Shown here piece after piece: positions 24,912-36,723 of a DNA stretch of 64,000 bases (positions within the stretch are counted from its first letter, which is position 1; each line of letters opens with the position of its first letter). A program made the translations under genes and the position numbers. Origin of the DNA: Dallia pectoralis (lineage: Eukaryota > Chordata > Actinopteri > Esociformes > Umbridae). The notes beneath the pieces were generated by a model, which had not been told where the DNA came from, did no database searches, and saw nothing but the letters and a program-made list of their open reading frames with translations. Location of the stretch: NCBI GenBank assembly GCA_029465975.1, contig CM055744.1, forward strand, positions 10,325,596-10,389,595, read 5' to 3'.

Positions 24912-27476
24912 ATGAGAGCACTCTTAAAACCGCTCAAGGAAGATAAGGCTTCAGTTGACAACGTTGTTAGGACTGTCATTACCAACTTTCTTCAGCCTAC
25001 CAAACCGTTGCAACCCAAGACCATCAAACAATGTCTTCCTCTCGTCACGGAGGTTGAACACACTTCTCAACCTCTCTACGGATTATCAGTCCTGGAGTTG
25101 GCTGATGCAAGGAAGAGGGTTCTGCAACGACTCAACGTTATGGAAACGGTTGAGACAGTGGTAATGAAGCCACATCCTCCCTCCAGGATCCCAGTGCTTC
25201 AGAAGAAGAATGCCAGGAAAGGTCAAGAACATCTGAAAGCATCTCTTATAGCTCAGCTGGATAAGAAGGCTTGTGTGCCTCCCATGCTGATGCCGCTGGG
25301 GCCGATCCAGAAGAAGATGAGACCTAATGAACGGTCTGGTGTGGTGATGGACATCTACGTCCATAGCTTGGAGCCATTGAAGGCAGTCCATGGAGTCAAC
25401 ATGGCAGCCAAACCGCCTCTGCCGCCCATTAGAGCCAGAGACACTGTGCCAATCAAGGATGCTGAGAAAGTGCCACTCAAGCCAGTTAGGCCTGAGGGCA
25501 GCCCTCGTCGTTCAACATTCAGAAGGCGAGTGGTAAAGAGTCCAGTGCAGGCTGAGTTGATGGCATCTCTGAAGGCCAAGCTGTTCACAGTCCTTGAAGA
25601 GCTAATCATTATGCAGAGTTGGGAAGAGATGGATGCAGAGGCATTGGAGGAAAAGGCAGCCAAGGAAAAGCTCATGGCAAACATATGGCAACAAATTGGA
25701 AACAACAACCTGATCCAAGAGGACTGTGACCTATGGGAGTTGTTCACTGATTACCAAGAGGAGGAAGAGAGAAGGATGGAGAAGAGGGTAAACTGATGAG
25801 ATTGTGGCAAAATGATAGCCAGGTAAAGTAGCTTGATGTTCAAAGCCTTGCTAACTGCTAATCCAGTATATAATTCTGTTTGAACCACTTTACTAGCTAT
25901 CATCTGATAACAGTATAGTAATTTCACTTCACTCAGGTGGACATGGAACACAGTTTGGAACAAGATTTGATCCCAGCCGTGTGGAGACACACAACAAGCT
26001 GTCTTCCACGTGCTCCAGACGGGCGTCAATGACTCTACCAAGCACACGATCAACGGCACTCACATGTACGGATACGTCCAGAGATCTGTGGTGTTGTTTT
26101 GAATGGTGGCCATCAGTCATGTCCTGATCGTGAGGAGTAGAAAGACCTGCAATGGTGAGGACTTGTTTACATTTGTACTTTTATCCGGATAACAGTAATG
26201 AACCAGCAGTCTGTGCCCTTGCATACAGTGCCAGTGCTTTTTAAAAAGCAAAAATTGTTGGACAAAATCTATTCAAATCCCCCATAACAACCATGTAATA
26301 GCTAGTGTAATCATTATAGTGAATGTTTTATATATTGCATAGTACAACATTGATCAAAGTTTGAAATTGTTTTCAGAGGCCAGGAACAAAGTTCATCACC
26401 CATGTCCCTTCCCCCCGGAAGACGATGATGCCTCTGTAGTCAGTGACAGGTCCCTGACGCCTACTGAGGATCTCCTGGAGTCGTCTCCATCCTCCTCATC
26501 AGAAAAGATGTTCATTGACCAGGACAGGCTACTCTGCAGCCCCATATGGCCTTTGTCATGAACTCACAGCCACTACAGTACATCACCACTGGCATATTGT
26601 GCCAACTGATGGCATCAGTGTCTCTGATAAGCTGGATCTGGTTGATATGTCCCGCTGCAGCAACCACAGCAGGATGTCCTTCTCCATGGACAGTGCAGAT
26701 AGCACCTCTACACAGGTAAATGGGATATTCCCTGTTTAAACATTCAAACCGGTCCTTCTATCATCTATTGTTTAAAATTCACTGTTAATTGCAGAATTCA
26801 CCTTTAAAGAAACAACCACTAACATTGTTTATCTCTTCATAAATAAGACATCCTTGGACAAGGCTGTTGATGAAGACAAGAGGTCAGGAGAGGGGAGAAT
26901 AACTAACTTTAAGCTTCTGAAGAAGACCAACAAGGTGGCTCCATTTGTTACAACCGGTAAGTGTTTATTTCTGTCATACAATGTCTGTTACGTCTTAATG
27001 ACTGAATATGGAATTTTCTTGGGATTTAAAAATCAGTACCACAGTAGAAGGTTATTGATTGCTATTGTAAATGTTAACATCATTCCCTTATAGTTTAAGA
27101 AATTTTATTTGAAAGACAGACATTTGTAGGTAACAGACAAATATAAAAGAGGGCTCTTAACATATGTGGCGAAAACGTCAAGAAAAAACAACTGTGGCTA
27201 TAAAACACTATAAAGCGCATATTTTATAGCTAGTGTAAATGTATATTCTAATTGCCTGCGACATTTTCACCTCCCTATCCTTTGCTAACCATTTAGATGG
27301 TGCTTTTTATTTCTGTCTGTTATATTTATTATAACCACATGTTATGTCCTGTTCCTTGTCACCTCTTAGGTCCTGTAGCTGCTGATGAAACCAAAAAACG
27401 GTCTCTCCTGAAGGAGATCAGAGCTGGACTGGCAAGAGTATTTTGCTTCTCGTGTGTAAAAAGAAGCAGAAACTGA
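24912..27476 (+). pseudogene. Five-exon locus of unknown function, middle exons disrupted
   Basis: I do not recognise the family. Exon 1 (24912-25787, 292 codons, phase 0 donor AGAGG|GTAAAC) is intact. It is Lys/Pro-rich, then acidic and helical near its end (EEMDAEALEEKAAKEKLMAN). Exon 2 (25937-26154) begins VDMEHSLEQDLIPAV; plausible coding then moves by one base to VFHVLQTGVNDSTKHTINGT and meets a TGA at 26100-26102. Exon 3 (26377-26715) encodes an acidic Ser-rich stretch (EDDDASVVSDRSLTPTEDLL) and appears to change frame once or twice before SDKLDLVDMSR. Exons 4 (26848-26956) and 5 (27370-27476) join perfectly in phase 1 and end ARVFCFSCVKRSRN. An ATTAAA lies at 27548-27553. Well-kept splice sites with broken frames suggest a young pseudogene or indel errors in the sequence. 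Alternatively, a functional 323-residue product stops early in exon 2. Confidence 0.5.
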
Positions 27477-27599
27477 AGGCAGAAACTTTTTCATCTGGAA
27501 CAGTCAAATGTCCAGGTGTTTTTTGTTGCAAACTGTGGTTTTTTCACATTAAACACTTGTGATCTTTACCATAACTTTGTTATTTCAGTAATTTTCTTC

Positions 27600-28860
27600 T
27601 TTGAGAGTGAATCTCCAACAGGTATTTTAATTTAGCGAATTTATAAAAGGGTATTTATATTATACTATTACATCAATACATTAGCAGGAATGGCTGTCCA
27701 CAATTTTTATTAAAAGAGCTAACATGCTAAAGTCAGTTGTTTGAGTGTGAGCCTACAGCATGTGCTAATCGCTGCGCTAGAGTTATTTGTTTTGAGTGTA
27801 AACTGTCCAGAGATTCATTCAACGTACAGCAGTAGCTTGCTATAGCAAAGCAAACAGTGTTCGTTGAACGGATTCATCCATGGCTATCTTCTACCAGCTA
27901 TACTATCAATACTATCAATACAGTTTAAATAATTACACTCTCTGCTGAAAAAAACCCATTATAAACCACTAGAACAAAACCTGCTGGTTTCACTTCCTAC
28001 TGGGAATTGGCTTAATGGTGCCCAATGGTTTTTTTCATCTGGACCTACTGGTTCCTATTTCAGATTTTGACCATTATGTTGTATTTGAATTCTTTAATTT
28101 TTGTTCCATAATACTGGTGGTGATTAAAATTAAAATTTCTGCCACTTAGTGTCCTGGAATCTTACATCTGAACATCCTGGAATCTAACATCTGTAAGAAT
28201 TAGGTGTAAGCAACAACATGTAATTTCTCAATATTTTAATTTATGCAAAAAAAGAGTATCTTCACTAGATACTAGATAGAAGATGGAAATAATGGCAGTA
28301 AGAGTGTGTGTGTGCGTCCATCTATCCGAAAGGCCGGTACAGTGTATTGTTGTTATTCTAGGGGGTAGGATTCGGTGTTGGGGGGTATTCCAGGAGGCAG
28401 TTTGTGGTATTTGGGATATTTCAGGGGACAGGATAGGTTGTTGTTAGTGTTCCAGGGGTCAGGATATGATGTTGGGAATATTCCAGGGGGCAAAAGGTGT
28501 TGAGGGGCAGGAGAAGAGAGCCATATTTATGTGTGGTGTAAGTTGCGGTATTGCCTAAAGCTTTCATAAGCTCCAGCAAAAAGTCTAAATAAATGTATTT
28601 TTTTTCTGAAAATCTTAGGGTTAGGGTTATACAAAACAACACTGACCTATCTATTCAATACAGTGACATGCAGCATAAGCACACCAGAAATAATCCACAC
28701 CGTGCTTCAAGACCCATTGACATACGTAGCAAACATAATTACCCAAACCCCACACAGCTGACAATCTCATTAAAACATTACACCCATCAGCTGTGAGACA
28801 AACCCAGTGGTAAATAACAAAGTGCTCCACCCCTCTTAGCCCACTAGATGTCCTACTTGG
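27600..28860. other. Intergenic, no gene recognised
   Basis: AT-rich. A G-rich imperfect repeat (copies of 'attccaggggxcaggat') lies at about 28360-28500. No exon is supported. Confidence 0.5.
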
Positions 28861-28879
28861 GACTAGGAGTCATGACACA

Positions 28880-29112
28880 GCCACCCTAGTGCCGGCTGTT
28901 CCTGTGCTGGCCGTTCTTGTGCCGACCACCCCTATGCCGGCGATCCCAGGGCCGGTCGGTCCTGGTCCAGCTGCCCCAAAGCCGGCCCCTGCCGGCGAAC
29001 CCAAGCCGGCTAAGGCCGGGTCAAAATCTCTGGGACCGCCTCCATCCCCTAAACTTCACCATCCCCTAAACTTCACCATGCCTGGCCTGTCTAGCAACCA
29101 CAAACTGAAAAA
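28880..29112. mobile_element. Second copy of the Pro/Ala-rich retroelement fragment
   Basis: Same orientation as, and clearly similar to, 23640-23860: the CCGGC-rich run encoding TPMPAIPGPVGPGPA and the end NFTMPGLSS are shared. A 16-bp stretch (cccctaaacttcacca) is duplicated here. The LTR-like ends are missing. Confidence 0.6.
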
Positions 29113-29155
29113 CAGCTCTTAAGGCTGCCTCACACCGACCCAGAGACATACTGGT

Positions 29156-29188
<33 letters not shown>

Positions 29189-29289
29189 TAGTAATTACGA
29201 GGAAAACAACTCACTGTATCATTTGCTTATCACATTTGCTCGTGGACGCTAATGATGTCATCTTGCAAATATCCAGTGAGAGCTGCTGA

Positions 29290-29625
29290 GTGTCACTGCA
29301 ATATGTGTCTCTGTAAATGTTTTATGTTAGCCTGGATGTTAGTTTGTCTCTGTAAATGTTTTATGTTAGCCTGGATGTTAGTTTGTCTCTGTAAATATGT
29401 TAGCCTGGATGTTAGGTTGTTTCTGTAAGTGGTTATGTTAGCCTGGATGTTAGTTTGTTTCTGTAAACGGTTATATGTTAGCCTTGATGTTAGTTTGTTT
29501 CTGTAAATGGTTATGTTAGCCTGGATGATAGTTTATTTCTGTAAATGGTTATATGTTAGTTTGTCTATGTAAATGATTTATGTTAGCCTGGATGATAGTT
29601 GTTTCTCCATGCAAAGTTATGTTTA
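29290..29625. repeat. About 38-bp imperfect tandem repeat, 8 copies
   Basis: Units contain TGTAAATG, 'ttatgttagcctggatgttag' and 'tttgtctc', with many indels. A CA run lies just before, at 29158-29190. Confidence 0.85.
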
Positions 29626-29989
29626 TAAGATGACCCTGTTTGGCATGTTAGCTCAAACGGCTTAGAAAAGCTCTTGAAACAAGTCCACAATGCTTAAAAG
29701 CCTAGACATGCAATGTAAAACGGCCCAAAATATCACATTTAGTAATAACATTAGAGGGCTGGTGTGTTGCATTATTTATATTGCATGTTGAACATTGTTT
29801 AAATGCCTAAAAACGTTGTCTCAAATGTCTCAAATGTTTTCTGGCCTGTATCTTCCGCTCTTATGTGCTGAGAATATGTGTTTTCTTATGAAATCATGCT
29901 CTGGACTAGCAGATATGCTATTTCTATCACAGAATACCGTGTACAGGACCAGAAGCGTAACCTTTTATACAGGCGGGGTTTCAGAGTCG

Positions 29990-30567
29990 GATAGACGATT
30001 GGATTGGTTACACCGTTTCAGCGCAATCCAATTTGATTGGCTCAGTCTGCAGACTACATTATTACCGCCAATGATTCTTTCTTTTTTTTTTAAACCGTTT
30101 TCTGTGCCCAAACCCCGCCCTCGGAGACCCAAGCACCCTGCCACCCTCCCTCGGTTCCTCGTCCCCTAGTGTCACCACCCATCGGGCGGACTGGACGGCG
30201 TGTTTACTGCGACTCCAAAAAAGGAGCTTCATTACTGTGTAGTTAGATGATAGTATAATAATCCGGATGCAAGTAGAAAAACAATGTCGCTAATTCCGGT
30301 TTACGCAACATTTCAATCCCAGTGCCGGAGAAACGACTAGCCTGCTCCCTTCGGATTAATACATGTGGTTAGCTTGACGGGCTATCTGGAATACATCGGG
30401 AATACATCACTGTATGGATTTAAACACTCAATATTAAGTGGACGTTCCATTGACGTCGCATTGCCAGCTGTTGAGTTCAGTGTTGAAATGAGAGACTATG
30501 TATTCAGACACAACCATACCCGCAGTAGAGTCTGAATCTACATAATCTGCTGGCCGAAACGGGACAG
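29990..30567 (+). promoter_or_regulatory. Probable igsf8 promoter and 5'UTR
   Basis: Several ATTGG/CCAAT boxes (about 29999-30006, 30034-30041, 30067) and a GC box CCCCGCCC at 30113-30120 lie 450-570 bp before the igsf8 start codon. The region is TATA-less. The transcription start cannot be placed from sequence alone. Confidence 0.45.
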
Positions 30568-33500
30568 ATGATGATGATGGTGATGAGGGCTTGGTGGCCG
30601 AGGACAACACTCCTGTGTTTATTATGGGGTGAGCTGGTTACCAATTAACTGCTTATCTGTCCTGCGACAGCTAATATGTCATGCACAATGGTCTAAAAAC
30701 CCCATGTTCTTCATTTAGTTGGGTTGGGTTGTATGTTGTTGAAGTCATGTTCTGTTTTATCTTGCACTGGCACGTTATGGCACGAGTTATTATTGTAGTG
30801 TGTGATTTTTTTATTTATTATAAGGAGCCTCTTGCGTAAAAACAACGTCAGCACTTGAAAAATGTCAGAGCTATTATCCAGCCTGCTCAAAAATAATAAG
30901 AAAAATATTTATCCAGCCTGGTCAAAACAACTAATAAGAAGAAAGAAAAAGAAATTACCCAGCCTGGTCGGACTGAGGACAGACACACAGTTTTAAACAA
31001 TATGCAGACAGCCTGAGTATAGTGACTCACTAATGACCTATCAGCTGGACTACTACCCTGGTTGAATATAGGGCCGTATATTGGCTGCACAGGGACAGTT
31101 AATACTGCATGCAACTCCTGAGCTTTATCCCCTTAAACAGGCCCGTGTAAACCAATGGGTTCATTGGCTTGTTATTTAATTGAGGCCCTTGCTGTGTCTA
31201 CTCGTGGCTTCTATAGACGTTACTAATTCATATGCAAGTGTGTACAGGACTATCTTAAAACGCCCGGGCACCTGTATTTCTGGTTCTTCTTGTTGTTGGG
31301 TTGTTTTGGTCCTAACCCCCGTGTGTGTTTGCTGACTTTTAATCCACTTAGCAACGTTCTTTGTGTTGTGGGTTGTTTTCTTCAGTATGATTAAATTAGC
31401 ATTTCGTGTTTCTTGGGTTTCTTGTTTTTTTTTTTGCAAGGCAGTTCCTGTTCTAACAAGTGCGTGAATGTGTGTCTGTCTCTCTGTCTGTGTGTGCGTG
31501 TGTCTGGGATTTGTGTGTGTGTGTTTCTGGGTGTGTGTGTGTCTGGGACTTTGGGTGTGTGCGGGTGTGTGAGATAGTCAGAGCTCATGGTAGATTTGTT
31601 CTTCCCTATTCATTTTTTCAGGGCAGAAGTAAAAACACAGAACTTCAGACATTGTGAATGTTAGAATGAGAAGTTTCAGTAAGGTCAAGTTCATCAGACC
31701 ATTAAACTTTTTCAGAAATGTGTAGTTTGTTTATATGAAATGGGAACCCTATACTCACGTTCTACATATGCACACAGTGAACTAACTTATCCCAATCGAT
31801 GACTAACCAAAATCAATCAGTAATTCCCATCATGTCTCTCTGGCCCCGCGGCCCATGAGAGCAGTGTTTCAGTGTATCAGGGGATTACTGGGATAGTGCC
31901 TGTTAAACGACAAAGGGACCTGCTCTTGAACGTCTGAACAGCTGCTCTGTCTGACGACGGGTTCATTCATGTTGGTTTAGCAGAAAAGACAGTCTAATTG
32001 GGACCTTTTTCCAATCTGTCTCCTCAACAGCGGTCCGCTACGTCGTGTGTCGCGACGTAACCGTTCCCCCGGGCCCTCTGTATCGGGTGGCAGGGTTCCC
32101 CCTGTCCATCCCCTGTGCTGTGACAGGCTACGAGGGATCGAGGACACAGGACTTTGAATGGTTCCTCTACAGGGACGACTCTCAGGGAAGACAGATGGGT
32201 GTGATCTCCACTCGGGACGCAGGGTTTCCCTATGCCCCCTTCATGGTAATAAAGAAAATGTCTTGTTAATATCAACATCTGTGTTGTCTTGGCAGTATGC
32301 TTGGCGATAGGATCGTGTTCATTTACTTAGCATTGAAAGACGGTATCTCTTAAATTGCAATTAACCATTCGGATCCGTCCACCCAGCCGCGGGTGAAGTC
32401 TGAAGAGGTGCGGTTGGAGAGGGACTCTGGGGACAAGATTCGTCTGGTGTTCCAGAGGCTGCGGGTTGAGGACCAGGGTCGATATGAGTGTTTCACGCCC
32501 AACACTGACTCAAAATACCTGGGGAACTACAGCGCCTCTGTTGCAGTCCAAGGTAGTATCTGAAAACCGTCACAGACTTACACACACATGGCACTTGTCT
32601 GCTCATATTTATAATGTTGGTCTAGGATCTGTTCATTATAGGCTTATTCTAACCCTCGTGCCCCTGCTTTCTTCCTGGTTGACTCATGTCTGTACATTTT
32701 ATTATCTATTATGTTCTGATATGGACTTTGTTTTCTCTGCCACACTGTACATGGATGTGTATGTATTTATGAATGTTTTACCCTCGAGGCTCATATGAAG
32801 AACATGTAATACAAACTACATTTAACTTTAAGTTTGGGTTGTCTGAACAAGTTGATTTGTTCTCTCTAGCTTGAATGATTCAATAGATACTGCGCAATGC
32901 AACATTTCCCACCAGTTATATCGGATTAGTTTAAGATTCAACCACAATTCCATACAAGCATCTGCTAAGGCAACTCGTTATGCTTTCCTAGCACACTGCC
33001 CTTCCAACCAGGACACGTGAGGTAATGTTTACTGACCTGAAACTTCCGCAGTCGATGTAGTTCCTGCTTTTTGGGCGTGGCTGGCATGTTTGTATTGCCT
33101 ATAGGACTTTCAGCCGCTCTTCAGCTAGTAGCACAGTCAGGGCTGGATCCTAGACTGTGGTGTTCAGCTAGTAGCACAGTTAAGGCTAGATCCTAGACTG
33201 TGGTGTTCAGCTAGTAGCACAGTCAAGGCTGGATCCTAGACTGTGGTGTTCAGCTAGTAGCACAGTCAAGGCTGGATCCTAGACTGTGGTGTTCAGCTAG
33301 TAGCACAGTCAAGGCTGGATTATAGACTGTGGTGTTCAGCTAGTAGCACAGTCAAGGCTGGATCCTAGACTGTGGTGTTCAGCTAGTAGCACACTAAGCA
33401 CAGTCAGGGCTGGATCCTAGACTGTGGTTTTCAGCTAGTAGCACAGTCAAGGCTGGATCCTAGATTGTGGTGTTCAGCTAGTAGCACAGTCAAGGCTGGA

Positions 33501-36500
33501 TCCTAGACTGTGGTGTTCAGCTAGTAGCACAGTCAAGGCTGGATCCTAGACTGTGGTGTTCAGCTAGTAGCACAGTCAAGGCTGGATCCTAGACTGTGGT
33601 GTTCAGCTAGTAGCACAGTCAAGGCTGGATCCTAGACTGTGGTGTTCAGCTAGTAGCACAGTCAAGGCTGGATCCTAGACTGTGGTGTTCAGCTAGTAGC
33701 ACAGTCAAGGCTGGATGCTAGCCAGCAGCCATATCACCCTATAGCCCAACACTGGTTGCCCACTGAAGCTAAGCAGGGCTGAGCCTGGTAAGTACCTGGA
33801 TGGGAGACCTGGAAAAACCAGGTTGCTGCTGGAAGAGGTGTTAGTGAGGCCAGAATTGGCTGCATTCTGGTCTGTGTGGGTCCTAACGCCCCAGTATAGT
33901 GACGGGGACACTATACTGTCAAAAAGCACCGTCCTTCGGATGAGGCGTTAAACCGAGGCCTTGACTCTCTGTGGTCATTAAAAACCCCAGGATGTCCTTC
34001 GATAAAGAGTAGGGGTGTAACCCCGGCATCCTGGCCAAATCTGCCCCTTGTCCTCTGTCCATCATGGCCACCTAATCATCCCCATATATACACTAATTGG
34101 CTTCATCATTACCGTCTCCTCTCCACCAGTAAGCTGGTGTGTGGTGTGTGTTCTGGCGCAATATGGCGGCCGTCACGTCATCCAGGTGGATGCTGCACAT
34201 TGGTGGTGGTTGAGGAGATTCCCCCTTTCATGTAAAAGCGCTTTGAGTTCCCAGGAAGAAAAGCGCTATATAAATGTAATGAATTATTATTATTAGACTG
34301 TGGTGTTCAGCTAGTAGCACAGTCAAGGCTGGATCCTAGACTGTGGTGTTCAGCTAGTAGCACAGTCAAGGCGGGATCCTAGAGTGTGGTGTTCAGCTAG
34401 TAGCACAGTCACGGCTGGTTCATCACAGTGGGCTCAGGGGCCACATCAGGACTAGCATTTGTTTTGTAATTTGTTAATTATAAATGGTTTGTTGGCCAGA
34501 AAAAGGCAATAATAAAAATGTATACACATAACATATATACTGTAAGTCTATTAATATTTCGAAAATTTTATTCAGATACATTAGGACTGACAAACTTATT
34601 TTGTACCTGCCCTCAAAACCTTTTAAATTAGTACCGGGTGGGTTAGACCCGCGGGCCTTAGTTTGGCCACGCTGTCCTAGACTGTCTGTTGTTTAGCTAG
34701 GAGCTCAGCATAGTGCTACGAAGGAGCTCCTTAAACTGTGAAAAGTATATTCTCCTCTATGTACTTTGACTTGACCCACACTTTTTACTATTGTGGAATT
34801 ATCTTCTTATTCCGAAACACCAAAATCCTGTCTCCATACTCGCTCTTTTAAAATGTCTCTTTTCTTTCTTTCTTTCTTTAGTGATCCCCGACACTCTCCT
34901 GATCAGCTACACCCGCTCTCTGATTGGGCAGCCCTTCCTGGAGGGGGCGGAGCTATCGCTCACCTGCTCTGCTGCGATTTCGTCAAACGTGCACACTCAC
35001 CTGTCCATCACGTTTGGCGTACGTGCCGCCGCAACCGGCTCAGGGTCGTCGCCGGGAACACAGCGAGACATCATAGCTGTAGATAAAGAACTGGGCTTGA
35101 GGCCCGGCCGGGAGAACTCTTATCAAAGGAGGTACGACGACGGAGAGCTGACACTGATGAAGAAGAGCGGCATCGGAGGGATGGACGCGTACGTGATGAA
35201 GATGAGTGCCGTGGCTCCGGAGGACTCTGGGTTGTACTTCTGCGAGGCGTCCCAGTGGATCCTGGATCCTGACGGAACGTGGCAGAAGATCGCTCAGAGG
35301 AGTCTGGAGATTGGGAACCTCACCGTGCAGCCGCTAGGTACTATTCAGCATGTACCCACTCAAAAGCGCCTCCTATATAATATATATATATATATATAAT
35401 TTAGCATGGTAAATCACCTGCTGCATAGGTATTCACTTAATCTACCAGCCAATCATCTCTTACATCACAGTGTTTCTAACCATGCCCGTACATGGCTCCC
35501 AAATTTAGAATCACACCCCACGTTCATGTGATTTGATACCTTTGCAAATATTCTTTTAATGAGGTACCTTCCAGGGAAATCTGTGTTCACTCCTACCGAG
35601 GCCAACTTCGAACGTTGATATCACAGGTGTTTATGTTCAGTTGATGTTTGTATGGAAGTGGTTACAAAGAGACCAGTATCCTCTTTATTTGGACATTCAT
35701 GCTGTCACTAGCTTGGTCACATGATCCCATGTGCTCCTATGAGATACTAGATGCAAGATCGTGTGAGTTTTAACTAGACACCAAAGCCTGTGTATGACGG
35801 CAAAATGCAACCGTTTGAAAACGGTGGGCAAACAAGCTCAAGTTTACATTTAGCAGCGAAACCTGTACAGAGATTCTTATTGGTGCAATAAGAGGTTACT
35901 GACGTTTATACTTCTCCAGTTTGGTGATTTCAACTAGCAACCCTTTCGGTTAATAATCGTTTTCTAGACCCATTTTCTATAGGAGCAGTAGACAAATGCT
36001 GTATTGTATTATAATTGTAGCAGATTTGTAATAGCAGATTTGTAAGTAGAACAGTAACTCAGTCTAACATGTATAATTGTATTACACACAGCACCAGTCA
36101 GACACTGTTCTATTCAATTATAATGGGCTGAATTATCTGTGAAAGACGATAGACTGGAGCTTGTCCTTTTGTCTAGTAATTCCCAGCCATGGGGCACTAT
36201 GTCTCTGGGGGTACGCCCCCTATCTACTGTGGGTCATGAGAAACTCCATGAGACCGTTGGCTTATAGTGCAGAATACGTTATTAGTGTAAATGTACACAG
36301 TTCATTAAATAGCCAATATACTTTTGGATTATACAATACAAGGACAAGTGAAGTATGTTTTTTGTTGCCTTTATTAACAGTGTTAAATTGAGTACATTTG
36401 AATGTAGAACGGACCAATTGTTCTTCTGAATCATGTTTGAAGATTTTTCAGAACTGCAGTACAGTTCCGTATTTTAGCTTGACAGTAAACATGTGTTTTA

Positions 36501-36511
36501 TATAAAAAAAG

Positions 36512-36547
<36 letters not shown>

Positions 36548-36577
36548 GTATATGTATATATATATGTATATATATAC

Positions 36578-36608
<31 letters not shown>

Positions 36609-36680
36609 CATATACACATGTATATATATACATATACACATGTATATATATATATATATATATATATACATGTGTATATA

Positions 36681-36723
<43 letters not shown>

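Noticed and set aside
26100..26102. TGA in exon 2 of the unknown locus as selenocysteine
   Set aside because: The exon also has a frameshift, and no SECIS-like element was recognised; decay or error is simpler.
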